Assembly (NCBI RefSeq): GCF_027487935.1
Contig: NZ_JAIYCP010000021.1
Coordinates: 127,271-191,270, forward strand
From: Brevundimonas sp.
GTDB lineage: Bacteria > Pseudomonadota > Alphaproteobacteria > Caulobacterales > Caulobacteraceae
Direction of reading: 5' to 3'
Length of the DNA: 64,000 nt
This document shows positions 18,386-31,368 of this stretch, in pieces. The translations under genes and the position numbers were made by a program. Below the pieces are notes generated by a model, which worked only from the letters and a program-made list of their open reading frames with translations, did no database searches and was not told where the DNA came from. Within the stretch, counting starts at the first letter, position 1; the number at the start of each line of letters is the position of its first letter.

Positions 18386-18485
18386 GTGGTTGGTGGCTGG
18401 TGGCTGGTGACGGGTGATTTTCGAGTTCGCGGGCCGGGTGCCTCTTCTGCAACCTGCCAGTCACCCGCCACCAACCACCCATCAC
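18386..18485. repeat. Heptamer-array inverted element, copy 2
   Basis: Left arm 18386-18420: GTGGTTG, GTGGCTG, GTGGCTG, GTGACGG, GTGATTT. Right arm 18458-18485: CAGTCAC, CCGCCAC, CAACCAC, CCATCAC. The arms are about 37 bp apart and start directly after the envC-like stop. More degenerate than copy 1 but with the same 7-bp period and inverted layout. Confidence 0.8.
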
Positions 18486-18623
18486 CCCTTCAGCGAAACC
18501 GCTTCCCAACCGGCGATGACACTGATTTTATCCGCTAATCACCGATCGGCCACGATTTCGTCGCCGGTCGGTTCGTAACTGATCCATCCAAGAGCCGCCT
18601 TCCTGTTCGCTGAAAGAGACCCG

Positions 18624-19994
18624 ATGCGTAAATTGTTGCTGGTTGGCGCTGCCGCCGTGACCCTCCTGGGGCTCGGCGCAGCGACCGCCACAGGCCAGAC
18701 GCCGCGGAACGAGGCTTTCCGCATGCTGGCCCTGTTCGGGGACGTCCTGGGCATCGTCGAACAGGCCTATGTTGTCCCGGTCGATGACAAGAAACTGATC
18801 GAGGCCGCGCTGCAGGGCATGATGGGGGCGCTGGACCCCCATTCCAACTACCTGCCGCCCAGTGGCTATGACGAACTGCAGGAGCGGACGTCGGGGGCCT
18901 ATTCGGGCGTGGGCCTGACCATCCAGGCCGAGGGCGGCCTGGTGAAGGTGATCTCGCCGATGGACGGCGGGCCGGCCGCCCGCGCCGGCGTCAACGCCGG
19001 AGATGTCATCTCCTCCATTGAAGGCCAGAGCGCCGCCGGCCTGACCGTCAGCCAGGTGTCTGAAAAACTGCGCGGGGCGGTCGGCACGACGGTCCGGGTC
19101 ACCTTCCTGCGCGACGGCGAGGATCCGCGCGAGGTGACGCTGACGCGCGAAGTGATCCAGATCGATTCCGTCACCGGCCGGATCGAGGGCGACTTTGCCT
19201 ATCTGCGCGTCTCGACCTTCAACGAGAATACCGGCCGCGAACTGGGCGAGACCATCGCCCGGCTGAAGGGCGAGAACCCCGCCATCAAGGGCTATGTGCT
19301 GGACCTGCGGAACAACGGCGGCGGCCTGCTGGATGCGGCCATCGCCGTCTCGGACGCCTTCCTCGAGCGCGGCGAGATCGTCAGCCAGCGCGGGCGCAAG
19401 GCCGATCAGATCCAGCGCTATGGCGCGCGACCGGGTGACCTGACCGGCGGACGGCCGCTGGTGGTACTGATCAACTACGGTTCCGCCTCGGCCTCCGAGA
19501 TCGTGGCCGGCGCCCTGAAGGATCACCAGCGGGCGACGATCGTCGGCCTGACCAGCTTCGGCAAGGGCTCGGTGCAGACAGTCATCCCGTTGCGTGGCGG
19601 CCAGGACGGTGCCCTGTCGATCACCACGGCCCGCTATTTCACCCCCTCGGGTGCCTCGATCCAGAAGATCGGCATCGAGCCCGATCTGGAGGTGTCGCGC
19701 TCGCTGGCCGAGGCGCGGATCGTGTCGCGGTCGAATTTCATCTATTCGGAGGCGGCCTACTCTACAGCGCTGGACGCCTCGATCGGGGCCGAGCGCAAGG
19801 GCCCCCACACCCCGCTCGAGGCCCCGGGCGAAGACTGGCCCGAGGACAAGGACTACCAGCTGGAGCGGGCCTTGGACGTGCTGCGCGCCGGCGGAGACCT
19901 GACCCGGCTGGCCGCTGCGCCCGAGGGTATTGTCGTGACCGCCCCGGGCTCCGCCCTGGCCGCAGCCGAGCCGGAGCCCGCGCCGGAAAATTGA
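18624..19994 (+). CDS. ctpA: Carboxy-terminal processing protease CtpA (S41 family)
   Basis: 456-residue periplasmic serine protease. Signal peptide MRKLLLVGAAAVTLLGLGAAT; a PDZ domain at about 90-170 (SGVGLTIQ, PAARAGVNAGDVISSIEG); S41 core with YVLDLRNNGGGLL, the nucleophile Ser in GSASASEIVAGAL and the general base Lys in FGKGSVQT. It trims C-termini of envelope proteins. Together with the upstream LytM factor and downstream DUF610 gene it forms a conserved envelope cluster. The ATG is preceded by GAAAGAGACC. Confidence 0.95.
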   Translation: MRKLLLVGAAAVTLLGLGAATATGQTPRNEAFRMLALFGDVLGIVEQAYVVPVDDKKLIEAALQGMMGALDPHSNYLPPSGYDELQERTSGAYSGVGLTIQAEGGLVKVISPMDGGPAARAGVNAGDVISSIEGQSAAGLTVSQVSEKLRGAVGTTVRVTFLRDGEDPREVTLTREVIQIDSVTGRIEGDFAYLRVSTFNENTGRELGETIARLKGENPAIKGYVLDLRNNGGGLLDAAIAVSDAFLERGEIVSQRGRKADQIQRYGARPGDLTGGRPLVVLINYGSASASEIVAGALKDHQRATIVGLTSFGKGSVQTVIPLRGGQDGALSITTARYFTPSGASIQKIGIEPDLEVSRSLAEARIVSRSNFIYSEAAYSTALDASIGAERKGPHTPLEAPGEDWPEDKDYQLERALDVLRAGGDLTRLAAAPEGIVVTAPGSALAAAEPEPAPEN

Positions 19995-20101
19995 CGCGAC
20001 ATGGCTAACGGCGCGTTAGGCTTTCTTAACCGACGCCCGCCAAGGTGATGATTGAAGGAGTCCGCTTCGCGGACCCCCGCATCCAGCGTCCAGTCCTGCC
20101 C

Positions 20102-21301
20102 ATGTTCGCCAAGCGCCAGTCTGTTCTTGCCACCACCGCCGGAGCACCCCCGGTGCGCCGGTCGTTGCGCGACAATCTTGCACCCGTCGGCCGCTTCCTG
20201 ACGAAGCCGCCCGTCGCTGTAACCGGCGCCGGCCTGCTTCTGATCGGTGCAGCAGCCCTGTTCATCACCGTACTGGGCGACCCCTGGGCCGGAGCACCCT
20301 CGGCGCGGGCCACGTTGAAGCGCGAGGCGCCGGTCGCCGCCCCCGCCCCGTCCGGGCTCGAGGCCTTCTCGGTCGGGGCCTATGGCTCGTGGCAGGACCT
20401 GGCGGGGGACGGCGGTGCCGTCGATCCCGCCCTGGACGGCGAGGCCGTGATCACCCTGCCCAACGGGGCAACAGTATCGGGCAATGGCGCGCCGGTGACC
20501 GCCCCGCGCATCGCCGCCAGCCCCCTGCCCGCCGCCCCGATCGCCGGGCTGAGCCAGCCGGGCCCGAACGGCCCCTTGCCGGCCATCGCCACCGACGGCC
20601 GCGTGCCTGCCCAGGCCTATGCCCGCCCGTTCCGCTCCAACGGCCGCCCGCGCGTGGCCATCATCGTCGGCGGCCTGGGCCTGAACGCCGTCACCACCCG
20701 CGCCGCCATTGAACGGCTGCCGCCGGAGGTCACCCTCAGCTTCGTCCCCTATGCCGAGGGTCTGCAGGGCTGGATCGACCTGGCCCGCGCCCAGGGCCAC
20801 GAGGTGATGCTGGAAATGCCGATGGAGCCATCGGGCTATCCCGGCAATGACCCCGGCCCGCACACCCTGCTGGCCTCGGCGGAGCCGGCCGATATCCAGG
20901 CGCGGATGAACTGGCTGCTGGGACGGGCCACCGGCTATTTCGGCGTCACCAACTACATGGGCGACCGCTTTGCCAACTCGGACTCCGGCATGACCGCCTT
21001 CATGGCCATCCTGCGCCAGCGCGGGGTGGCCTTCCTCGACGACGGCTCGATGAGCCGCCGGCCCGGTGCCTGGGCCCGGGCCAGCGCCAACCGGATCATC
21101 GACGAGGAACAGAACCCGGCCGCCATCGTCGGCCAGTTGAACGCGCTCGAGGCCCTGGCCAAGGGCTCTGGCCAGGCGATGGGCACCGGCTTCAGCTATC
21201 CGGTCACGGTCGAGGCCGTGGCCCGCTGGACCGCCGGCATGGAGGCCCGCGGGCTGCAACTGGCTCCGGCGAGCGCGATGACGCAGCGGCCGGGACGGTA
21301 G
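20102..21301 (+). CDS. Divergent polysaccharide deacetylase family protein (YibQ/DUF610)
   Basis: About 399 residues (from ATG 20102; a start at 20045 is possible). A single TM or uncleaved signal (AVTGAGLLLIGAAALFITVLG) is followed by a Pro/Ala-rich linker and a NodB-like domain at about 190-390 with PRVAIIVGGLGL, EVTLSFVPYAEG, VMLEMPMEP, GVTNYMGDRFANS and GVAFLDDGSMSRR. The family is a divergent relative of polysaccharide deacetylases; substrate and activity are not established. It follows ctpA by about 110 bp, as in many alphaproteobacteria, supporting a role in the envelope. Confidence 0.88.
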   Translation: MFAKRQSVLATTAGAPPVRRSLRDNLAPVGRFLTKPPVAVTGAGLLLIGAAALFITVLGDPWAGAPSARATLKREAPVAAPAPSGLEAFSVGAYGSWQDLAGDGGAVDPALDGEAVITLPNGATVSGNGAPVTAPRIAASPLPAAPIAGLSQPGPNGPLPAIATDGRVPAQAYARPFRSNGRPRVAIIVGGLGLNAVTTRAAIERLPPEVTLSFVPYAEGLQGWIDLARAQGHEVMLEMPMEPSGYPGNDPGPHTLLASAEPADIQARMNWLLGRATGYFGVTNYMGDRFANSDSGMTAFMAILRQRGVAFLDDGSMSRRPGAWARASANRIIDEEQNPAAIVGQLNALEALAKGSGQAMGTGFSYPVTVEAVARWTAGMEARGLQLAPASAMTQRPGR

Positions 21302-21303
21302 GG

Positions 21304-21431
21304 ATCAGGGATTAGGGATTAGGGCTTAGGGCTTAGGGCTTGGGGCTTGGGGCTTAGGGCTCAGAACAGTGTCGTTTCTCGGCTGCCGGCCGAAAGTCGT
21401 CTTGACTAGGCCCTAAGCCCTAAGCCCTAAG
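21304..21431. repeat. Heptamer-array inverted element, copy 3 (CTTAGGG type)
   Basis: Left arm 21304-21359 is eight 7-mers (ATCAGGG, ATTAGGG x2, CTTAGGG x2, CTTGGGG x2, CTTAGGG). Right arm 21411-21431 is three copies of CCCTAAG. The heptamer differs from copies 1, 2 and 4 but the period, head-to-tail order and inverted arms are the same. It fills the whole gap between the DUF610 gene and rppH and ends 6 bp before the rppH ATG. Confidence 0.88.
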
Positions 21432-21437
21432 ACCTCC

Positions 21438-21911
21438 ATGCCAGACCTCTCCCGCTACCGCCCCAATGTCGGCGTCGTGCTGTTCCATCCGGACGGGCGC
21501 GTCTGGTACGGCCGTCGCGCCGGGACCGAGGGGCCGCACAATTGGCAGTTCCCCCAGGGCGGGGTCGATGAGGGCGAGGACCTGGAGGCCGCCGCCCGGC
21601 GTGAACTGGCCGAAGAGACCGGGGTCACCTCGGCCGAGCTGGTCGCCCGGACGGAAGAGTGGATCGCCTACGACTTCCCCGCCGACTACGGCGGCTCGAA
21701 ACAGGCGCGCGGCTGGTCTGGCCAGAAGCAGCAGTGGTTCGCCTTCCGCTTTACCGGCGAGGAGTCCGAGATCGACCTCGAGGCCCACGGCGAGATCGAG
21801 TTCGACGCCTGGCGCTGGGGACCGCTGAGCGAAGCCCCTGACCGGATCGTGCCGTTCAAACGGGCCGTCTATGAACAGGTCGTGGCCGTGTTTGCGCCGC
21901 TGGTGGTATAG
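21438..21911 (+). CDS. rppH: RNA pyrophosphohydrolase (Nudix)
   Basis: 157-residue Nudix hydrolase that removes pyrophosphate from mRNA 5' ends and starts RNase E-dependent decay. Landmarks: YRPNVGVVLFHPDGRVWYG near the start, NWQFPQGGVDEGED leading into the Nudix box (ARRELAEETG), TEEWIAYDFP, and QKQQWFAFRF. The start lies right behind the CCCTAAG array, so the array forms the immediate 5' leader. The 3' end overlaps the antisense DUF1272 gene by 43 bp. Confidence 0.95.
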   Translation: MPDLSRYRPNVGVVLFHPDGRVWYGRRAGTEGPHNWQFPQGGVDEGEDLEAAARRELAEETGVTSAELVARTEEWIAYDFPADYGGSKQARGWSGQKQQWFAFRFTGEESEIDLEAHGEIEFDAWRWGPLSEAPDRIVPFKRAVYEQVVAVFAPLVV

Positions 21912-22153
21912 GCCGCCGCACAGCCTTCCGGCCTGAGCACCCGTTTCGTCGAGGCCGGATATCTGGCCAGCAGGTGCGCCGGGCGGACCGGACGGGCGCT
22001 GAACCCGCCCCCGCAGTTGGGGCAGACGCCCTTCAGCACGCCGTCCACGCAGTCGGCGCAGAAGGTGCATTCAAAGGTGCAGATCCGGGCCTCGGCGCTG
22101 TCGAACGGCAGGTCGCGGTCGCAGCACTCACAATTGGGTCGGAGCTCGAGCAT
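21869..22153 (-). CDS. DUF1272 zinc-ribbon-like protein
   Basis: 94-residue small protein with the DUF1272 signature: MLELRPNCECCDRDLP, then ARICTFECTFCADC and CPNCGGGF, giving Cys pairs suited to bind zinc. Function unknown. The C-terminal ~20 residues lie opposite the end of rppH (43-bp overlap of 3' ends), so the last part of the frame is unusual; the family often ends soon after the CPNCGG motif plus about 20-30 residues. Confidence 0.85.
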   Translation of the reverse strand: MLELRPNCECCDRDLPFDSAEARICTFECTFCADCVDGVLKGVCPNCGGGFSARPVRPAHLLARYPASTKRVLRPEGCAAAYTTSGANTATTCS

Positions 22154-22220
22154 GGCCCAAGCCTAGCGCCGCCATCAGGCGGGCACCAGACGCGTCGGAG
22201 CGACCCGGGATGACAAGGGT

Positions 22221-22493
22221 CTAGGCGGCCGCCGTCACTTCCGAGGCCTGTTCGGCCAGGATGGTCAGGCCGGCCGGGGTCACGTCGGCGAAGCCGCCGT
22301 GGACCTCGAACTGGCGGCGCGAGCCACCGTCGATGACCGTGACCACGCCTTCGCGCAGGGCGGTCATGAACGGCGCGTGGTCGGCGAGGACGCCGAAATC
22401 GCCTTCGGCGCCGGGCGCGTCGACCTGATCGACGAGGCCATTGAAGACCTCGCGTTCAGGTGAAACCAGCGAGAAGCTGAGCTTGCCGGCCAT
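22221..22493 (-). CDS. atpC: F1-ATPase epsilon subunit
   Basis: 90-residue short epsilon subunit, N-terminal beta-sandwich only: KLSFSLVSPEREVFNG, VDAPGAEGDFGVLADHAPFMTALREG and VHGGFADVTPAGLTILAE. It lacks the C-terminal helical hairpin of longer epsilon subunits, as is common in alphaproteobacteria where ATPase inhibition relies on other factors. Last gene of atpHAGDC, 3 bp after the atpD stop. Confidence 0.95.
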   Translation of the reverse strand: MAGKLSFSLVSPEREVFNGLVDQVDAPGAEGDFGVLADHAPFMTALREGVVTVIDGGSRRQFEVHGGFADVTPAGLTILAEQASEVTAAA

Positions 22494-22496
22494 GGA

Positions 22497-24993
<2,497 letters not shown>

Positions 24994-25025
24994 CCGGTGC
25001 TACTCTCTCGCTATCCGGCCGGGGC

Positions 25026-26585
<1,560 letters not shown>

Positions 26586-26630
26586 TCAGCGCACCGGTCG
26601 GGCACGCTGGATTCGGGTGGGTCAGCGCGC

Positions 26631-27185
26631 TTACGCGCGCTTCAGGGCAAACTTCATCTGGTCGAGCTTGGTCTTCAGCGAGGCGTCGAAGAGCTTCGAG
26701 CCGACCTTGACCTTGAGGCCGCCCAGGATCGACGGATCGACGCGGGCGGTCATTTCGGGATCCTTGCCCAGCGAGGTGCGCAGGGCAGACTGGATCGACT
26801 TCATCTGGGCAGCGGTCAGGGCCTGGGCCGAGACGACCTCGGCGGCGACCACGCCGGTCTTCTTCGCATACAGCAGGTCGAAACCGGCGATCACGGCCGT
26901 CAGATCGCGCGAGCGGCCGTTCTGGGCCAGCAGGCCGAGGAAATTCCGGGTGACCCGGTTGAACTTCGCCTTGTCGGCAATGGCCGTCAGACCCTTCTGC
27001 TGGTCCTCGGCGGCGATGACCGGCGACTGCGCCAGACGGCGCAGGTCGGCGCTCTCGTTCCAGGCCGCGCGCAGCGAGGCCAGGTCGGCGCGAACCGCCT
27101 CCAGCGCGCCCGTTTCATCAGCAAGGTCGAACAGCGCCTGTGCGTAGCGCTCGCCGACTTCCGTCGTCCTGTAGTCGTCAGCCAC
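26631..27185 (-). CDS. atpH: F1-ATPase delta subunit (OSCP homologue)
   Basis: 184-residue stalk subunit joining F1 to the peripheral stalk. Landmarks: VGERYAQALFDLA at the N-terminus and the C-terminal DPSILGGLKVKVGSKLFDASLKTKLDQM. First gene of the F1 operon; the promoter must lie in the 256-bp gap shared with the divergent terC, where I see no clear consensus. Confidence 0.96.
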   Translation of the reverse strand: MADDYRTTEVGERYAQALFDLADETGALEAVRADLASLRAAWNESADLRRLAQSPVIAAEDQQKGLTAIADKAKFNRVTRNFLGLLAQNGRSRDLTAVIAGFDLLYAKKTGVVAAEVVSAQALTAAQMKSIQSALRTSLGKDPEMTARVDPSILGGLKVKVGSKLFDASLKTKLDQMKFALKRA

Positions 27186-27441
27186 TAGTCATGTCCGCGC
27201 GGTTAGCGTTCGGGTTGGCGACCGGCGGCGTATCCGCGCCAGTCAAAGGTCTGAAATGCTTTGAGAAAGCACTTGGGGGACGCGTCTCGCAACGCGCCCT
27301 CCGGCTCAGCCGGGCGCCTGATAGCATCGTAACCCCCCGACCGCAACCGAGACTGGCCGCCACAACCCGTCGCATTGCCGCACCGGCGACCGTCACTATA
27401 AAGGGGAGTTCCAGCTTCACGCTCTCAGGATCACGCCAACG

Positions 27442-28209
27442 ATGTTCGACTCCATAATTCCGCTTCTTACCGACCCCGCCGCCTGGGCGGCCCTGACCGC
27501 GTTGATCGTGATGGAAGTGGTGTTGGGGATCGACAACCTGATCTTCATCTCGATTCTGTCGAACAAGCTGCCGCCTGAACACCGCCAGCGGGTCCGCCGC
27601 ATCGGTATCTCGCTGGCCCTGATCATGCGACTGGTCCTGCTGTCGATGATCGCCTGGCTGGTGACCCTGGTCGAGCCGGTCTTCTCCGTGCTCGGCAACG
27701 CCTTCTCCTGGAAGGACATGATCCTGATCGCGGGCGGCCTGTTCCTGATCTGGAAGGCGACCAAGGAGATCCACCACACGGTCGACACCAAGCCGAGCGA
27801 CGACATGCTGGACAAGGACAAGAAGGACATTGTCATCTCGAACGTCGGCTCGGCCATCGTTCAGATCATCCTTCTGGACCTGGTCTTCTCGATCGACTCC
27901 ATCCTGACCGCTGTCGGCATGACCGAACACCTGCCGATCATGATCATCGCCGTCCTGGTGTCGATCACCGTCATGCTGCTGGCCGCCGACCCGCTGGCCA
28001 ATTTCATCAATGAGAACCCGAGCGTGGTCATGCTGGCCCTCGGCTTCCTGCTGATGATCGGCACGGTCCTGATCGCCGAAGGCTTCGGGGCGCCGGTGCC
28101 CAAGGGCTATATCTATGTCGCCATGGCCTTCTCTGCCGCGGTCGAGGGGCTGAACATGATGTCCCGCAGGGCAGCGGCCAAGAAAGAGGCCGCCAAACAG
28201 GCGACCTGA
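27442..28209 (+). CDS. TerC family integral membrane protein
   Basis: 255-residue protein with about seven TM helices. The two conserved acidic motifs of the TerC family are [16 protein letters not shown] and [15 protein letters not shown]. The family is linked to tellurite resistance and metal (manganese or calcium) efflux associated with the secretory pathway; the exact substrate here is unknown. The leader (27398-27441) contains AAAGGGGAG but is too short for a manganese riboswitch. The glutaminyl cyclase gene starts 2 bp after its stop, so the two are co-translated. Confidence 0.92.
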   Translation: MFDSIIPLLTDPAAWAALTALIVMEVVLGIDNLIFISILSNKLPPEHRQRVRRIGISLALIMRLVLLSMIAWLVTLVEPVFSVLGNAFSWKDMILIAGGLFLIWKATKEIHHTVDTKPSDDMLDKDKKDIVISNVGSAIVQIILLDLVFSIDSILTAVGMTEHLPIMIIAVLVSITVMLLAADPLANFINENPSVVMLALGFLLMIGTVLIAEGFGAPVPKGYIYVAMAFSAAVEGLNMMSRRAAAKKEAAKQAT

Positions 28210-28211
28210 CG

Positions 28212-29000
28212 ATGCGGCTTGCGGCACTCCTGCTGTTCTGGCTGCTGGCGCCGCTTGCGGCGTCAGCCCAGACGGCGGCGGTGCCCGCTCCGCAGACCCC
28301 GGTTCCGGTCTATGGATTCGAGGTCGTGCGGGTCTATCCGCACGACCCCAAGGCCTTTACCCAGGGCCTCATGTTCCGCGACGGTGAGCTGCTGGAAAGC
28401 ACCGGCCGTTATCCGTCGACGGTCCGGCGGGTCCGGCTGGAGGACGGCGTCGTCCTGCAGCAGCGAGAGCTGGCCGAAGACTATTTCGGCGAGGGGCTGA
28501 CCGCGGTCGGTGATCGCGTCCTGACCCTGACCTGGAGGGACGGCAAGGGCTTCATCTGGGACCCGGAGACGCTCGAGCCCAGGGGTGAGTTCGCCTATGC
28601 CGGCGAGGGCTGGGGCCTGACGCACGATGCCACCCGCCTGATCCTGTCGGACGGCACCGCCGCCCTGCGCTTCCTCGACCCCGCGACGCTGCAGGAAACC
28701 GGGCGCGTCCCCGTCACCCTGCAGGGCCGTCCGATCAGCCAGATCAATGAGCTGGAATGGATCGAGGGCGAGGTCTTCGCCAATGTTTGGCAGACGGACT
28801 ACATCGTCCGCATCAACCCGGCCTCGGGGGAGATCACCGGCATCATCGACCTGACCGAACTGATGCCGGACCGCAGCGGCCTGGACCCGACCGATGCCGT
28901 GCTCAACGGCATCGCATGGGATCCGGAGGGCCGCCGGCTGTTCGTGACCGGCAAGAACTGGCCGAAACTGTTCGAGATCCGGCTGACGGGGCCGCGCTGA
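28212..29000 (+). CDS. Glutaminyl-peptide cyclotransferase (plant/bacterial type)
   Basis: 262-residue secreted beta-propeller enzyme that converts N-terminal Gln of proteins to pyroglutamate. Signal peptide MRLAALLLFWLLAPLAASAQ. Family motifs: YPHDPKAFTQGL, LLESTGRYPSTVRRV, YFGEGLTAV, INELEWIEGEVFANVWQTDYIVRI and LNGIAWDPEGRRLFVTGKNWPKLFEI. It is translationally coupled to terC upstream. Confidence 0.92.
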   Translation: MRLAALLLFWLLAPLAASAQTAAVPAPQTPVPVYGFEVVRVYPHDPKAFTQGLMFRDGELLESTGRYPSTVRRVRLEDGVVLQQRELAEDYFGEGLTAVGDRVLTLTWRDGKGFIWDPETLEPRGEFAYAGEGWGLTHDATRLILSDGTAALRFLDPATLQETGRVPVTLQGRPISQINELEWIEGEVFANVWQTDYIVRINPASGEITGIIDLTELMPDRSGLDPTDAVLNGIAWDPEGRRLFVTGKNWPKLFEIRLTGPR

Positions 29001-29033
29001 CCTCGCTTCGCGACGCCAGCGCTGGTTCTTGTT

Positions 29034-29077
29034 GGGCCGCGGTCAAAAGGCTCCGCCTTTTCGACCCGACGCGGCCC
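29034..29077. terminator. Hairpin between convergent qc and priA
   Basis: GGGCCGCG (29034-29041) pairs with CGCGGCCC (29070-29077), and inside it AAAAGGC (29045-29051) pairs with GCCTTTT (29055-29061). The structure lies between convergent genes and may act in both directions. It is followed at once by two REP-like palindromes. Confidence 0.65.
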
Positions 29078-29085
29078 GGCGCTTC

Positions 29086-29125
29086 GCGCTCAAGCAGCGA
29101 GCCGCCGCGCGGCGAGCGGTAGCGC
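29086..29125. repeat. 40-bp REP-like palindrome, copy 2
   Basis: Begins GCGCTCAAGCAGCGAGCC and ends GGTAGCGC; the centre GCCGCCGCGCGGCG differs from copy 1 by paired changes that largely keep the inner stem. Confidence 0.82.
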
Positions 29126-29134
29126 CAGAAACCC

Positions 29135-29174
29135 GCGCTCAAGCAGCGAGCGACCGCGTCGCGAGCGTTAGCGC
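29135..29174. repeat. 40-bp REP-like palindrome, copy 3
   Basis: Tandem neighbour of copy 2 (9-bp gap), same orientation. Differs from copy 1 (12769-12808) by one base, GCGTT instead of GCGTC before AGCGC. It ends 2 bp before the priA stop codon. Confidence 0.85.
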
Positions 29175-29175
29175 C

Positions 29176-31338
29176 CTAAAGAAAACTGTACGGATCCACG
29201 TCCACCGTCAGCCGCACCGACCCCGGCACCTTCACCCGCGCCAGCCAGGCCCGGAGGAAGCCCTGCAGGTCCACGTCGCGGTCGGCGCGGACCAGCAGCC
29301 GCTTGCGGCGCCGACCGCGCACCAGGGCCAGCGGTGCGTCTGCCGGACCATAGACCTCAAGACGCTCCGCATTGGGAATCGAACCGGCCAGTTCGCGCGC
29401 CAATTTCTCGACCGCCACCGCATTCTCGCTCGACAGGATGATCGCCGCCAGCCGGCCCCAGGGCGGCAGGAAGGCGGCCTCGCGCTCGGCCAGTTCGGCC
29501 GCGACGAAGGCGTCCCGGTCGCCGGCCGCCAGCGCCATCAGCACCGGATGTTCGGGGGTCCAGGTCTGCAGGACGGCGCGGCCCGGTCTGTCCGCCCGCC
29601 CCGCCCGGCCCGTCGCCTGGGTCAGCAGCTGGAAGGTCCGCTCGGCGGCCCGCAGGTCGCCCCCGCGCAGGCCGAGATCGGCATCGACCACCCCGACCAG
29701 GGTCAGAAGGGGGAAATTATGGCCCTTGGCGGCCGCCTGGGTGGCGACGAGGATGTCGATCTCGCCGTCGGTCATCCGCTGGATCAGGGCGCGGGCGGCC
29801 CTGGCGTCGGGGGTGGTGTCGGAGCTGAACACGGCCGTCCGCGCCTCGGGGAACAGCTGGCGGACCTCCTCCTCGACCCGTTCGACACCCGGGCCGACCG
29901 AGACCAGACTGTCGACCGCGCCGCACGACGGACAGTGTTTCGGCCGCGCCATGGTGAAGCCGGTCAGATGACAGATCAGCCGGCCGGTGTAGCGGTGCTC
30001 GACCAGCCAGCTGTCGGTGTCCGGGGCCGTCATCCGGTGCCCGCAGGCCCGGCACAGGACCACCGGCGCATAGCCGCGCCGGTTCAGGAACAGCAGGGTC
30101 TGTTCACCGCGCAGCAGCGTCTCGCCGATGGCCTCGCGCAAGGGCTGGGACAGCCAGGTCTGGGGATCGGGCGGGCAGGTCCTGAGGTCCAGCAGGGTCA
30201 CGTCCGGCAGGACGGCCGTCCCGTGCCGCGCCGCCAGCTTGAGCCAGCGATAGCGGCCCTGCTGCGCGTTCCACAGGGTTTCCAGCGACGGTGTGGCCGA
30301 GGTCAGCACCACCGTGGCCCCCTCGATCCGGGCCCGCGACACCGCCAGGTCGCGGCCGTGATAGACCAGCCCCTCCCCCTGTTTGAACGAGCCGTCGTGC
30401 TCCTCGTCCACGACCAGTAGCCGCAGGTTGACGAAGGGCAGGAACAGGGCCGAGCGGGCCCCGACCACGATATTGCAGCGGCCGGCGCACACGGCCTCCC
30501 AGACCTGGCGACGGCGGGGCGGGGCGATGCCGGAATGCCATTCGGCCGGCGCGGTGCCGAACCGGGCCGTGATCCGGGCGATCAGGTCCTGGGTCAGGGC
30601 GATCTCGGGCAACAGGATCAGGATCTGGGCCGCCGGATCAGCCTTCAGCGTCCGCGCCGCCGCCTCCAGATAGGCCTCGGTCTTGCCCGAGCCGGTGACC
30701 CCGTCGAGCAGGAAGGGGGCAAAGCCGCCCCTGGCGGTCGCCGCGGCGATGGCGGTCGCCGCGGCCGCCTGATCGGGATTGAGCGCCGCCGGGGCGTGGT
30801 CCGGGTCAGGGGGGTCAAAGGCGGCGACCGCCTCGACCTCGATGACCTCCAGCACGCCTTCGTCCAGCAGGCCCTTGACCACGCCTGAGGACACCCCCGC
30901 CGCCCGCGCCAGATCGGCGCCCGGCATGGCGCCGTGACCCAGTGCCTCCAGGACCGCCACGCGCGGTGCCGTCAGCTTGGCGGGTGCCCGGTCTCCGACC
31001 CGGCGCACGCGCCGCTCGGGCCGGGGCCGGGGGGCACGCAGCCCCTTCAGCGCCGCCGCCGCCATCTCCCCCGGCGCACTCAGGGTCCAGCGGGCGGCCC
31101 ATTCGACGAAATCCACAGTGCGTTCGGGCAGGCGCGGCTCGTCCAGAACATGGTCGATGGTCTTCAGCTGCCGGTTTGATCCCGTGGTCTCGCGCGATTC
31201 GGACACCACCCCCCGAATCAGCCGGGGCCCCAACGGCACGGCGACCTGATCCCCACGCACGACCTCGAGCCCTTCGGGGACCTCGTAGTCGAAGGCTTCC
31301 GGCACCGGCAGGGGGATGAGGACGCTGGCGACTTTCAC
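29176..31338 (-). CDS. priA: Primosomal protein N' (PriA helicase)
   Basis: 720-residue replication restart helicase (GTG start at 31338, family N-terminus [19 protein letters not shown]; the longer ORF upstream is rejected because it runs over the fsa gene). Walker [17 protein letters not shown]-type box [22 protein letters not shown] and the C-terminal helicase motifs ([27 protein letters not shown]) are intact. The zinc-binding insert is unusual: CRAC and CPSC are kept, but the internal Cys pair reads APDTD and CHxC reads CHLTG, so three of eight Cys ligands are missing. Confidence 0.94.
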   Translation of the reverse strand: MKVASVLIPLPVPEAFDYEVPEGLEVVRGDQVAVPLGPRLIRGVVSESRETTGSNRQLKTIDHVLDEPRLPERTVDFVEWAARWTLSAPGEMAAAALKGLRAPRPRPERRVRRVGDRAPAKLTAPRVAVLEALGHGAMPGADLARAAGVSSGVVKGLLDEGVLEVIEVEAVAAFDPPDPDHAPAALNPDQAAAATAIAAATARGGFAPFLLDGVTGSGKTEAYLEAAARTLKADPAAQILILLPEIALTQDLIARITARFGTAPAEWHSGIAPPRRRQVWEAVCAGRCNIVVGARSALFLPFVNLRLLVVDEEHDGSFKQGEGLVYHGRDLAVSRARIEGATVVLTSATPSLETLWNAQQGRYRWLKLAARHGTAVLPDVTLLDLRTCPPDPQTWLSQPLREAIGETLLRGEQTLLFLNRRGYAPVVLCRACGHRMTAPDTDSWLVEHRYTGRLICHLTGFTMARPKHCPSCGAVDSLVSVGPGVERVEEEVRQLFPEARTAVFSSDTTPDARAARALIQRMTDGEIDILVATQAAAKGHNFPLLTLVGVVDADLGLRGGDLRAAERTFQLLTQATGRAGRADRPGRAVLQTWTPEHPVLMALAAGDRDAFVAAELAEREAAFLPPWGRLAAIILSSENAVAVEKLARELAGSIPNAERLEVYGPADAPLALVRGRRRKRLLVRADRDVDLQGFLRAWLARVKVPGSVRLTVDVDPYSFL

Positions 31339-31368
31339 CGCCCTTCGCGCTCCGCTAGAGAGACCGAC

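Noticed and set aside
21304-21431. Telomere-like TTAGGG sequence
   Set aside because: CTTAGGG/CCCTAAG resembles plant-type telomere heptamers, but the tract is short, internal and inverted on its other side between bacterial genes.
27186-27441. Manganese (yybP-ykoY) riboswitch upstream of terC
   Set aside because: AAAGGGGAG occurs at about 27400 but only some 40 bases remain before the ATG and the second conserved half is not seen.
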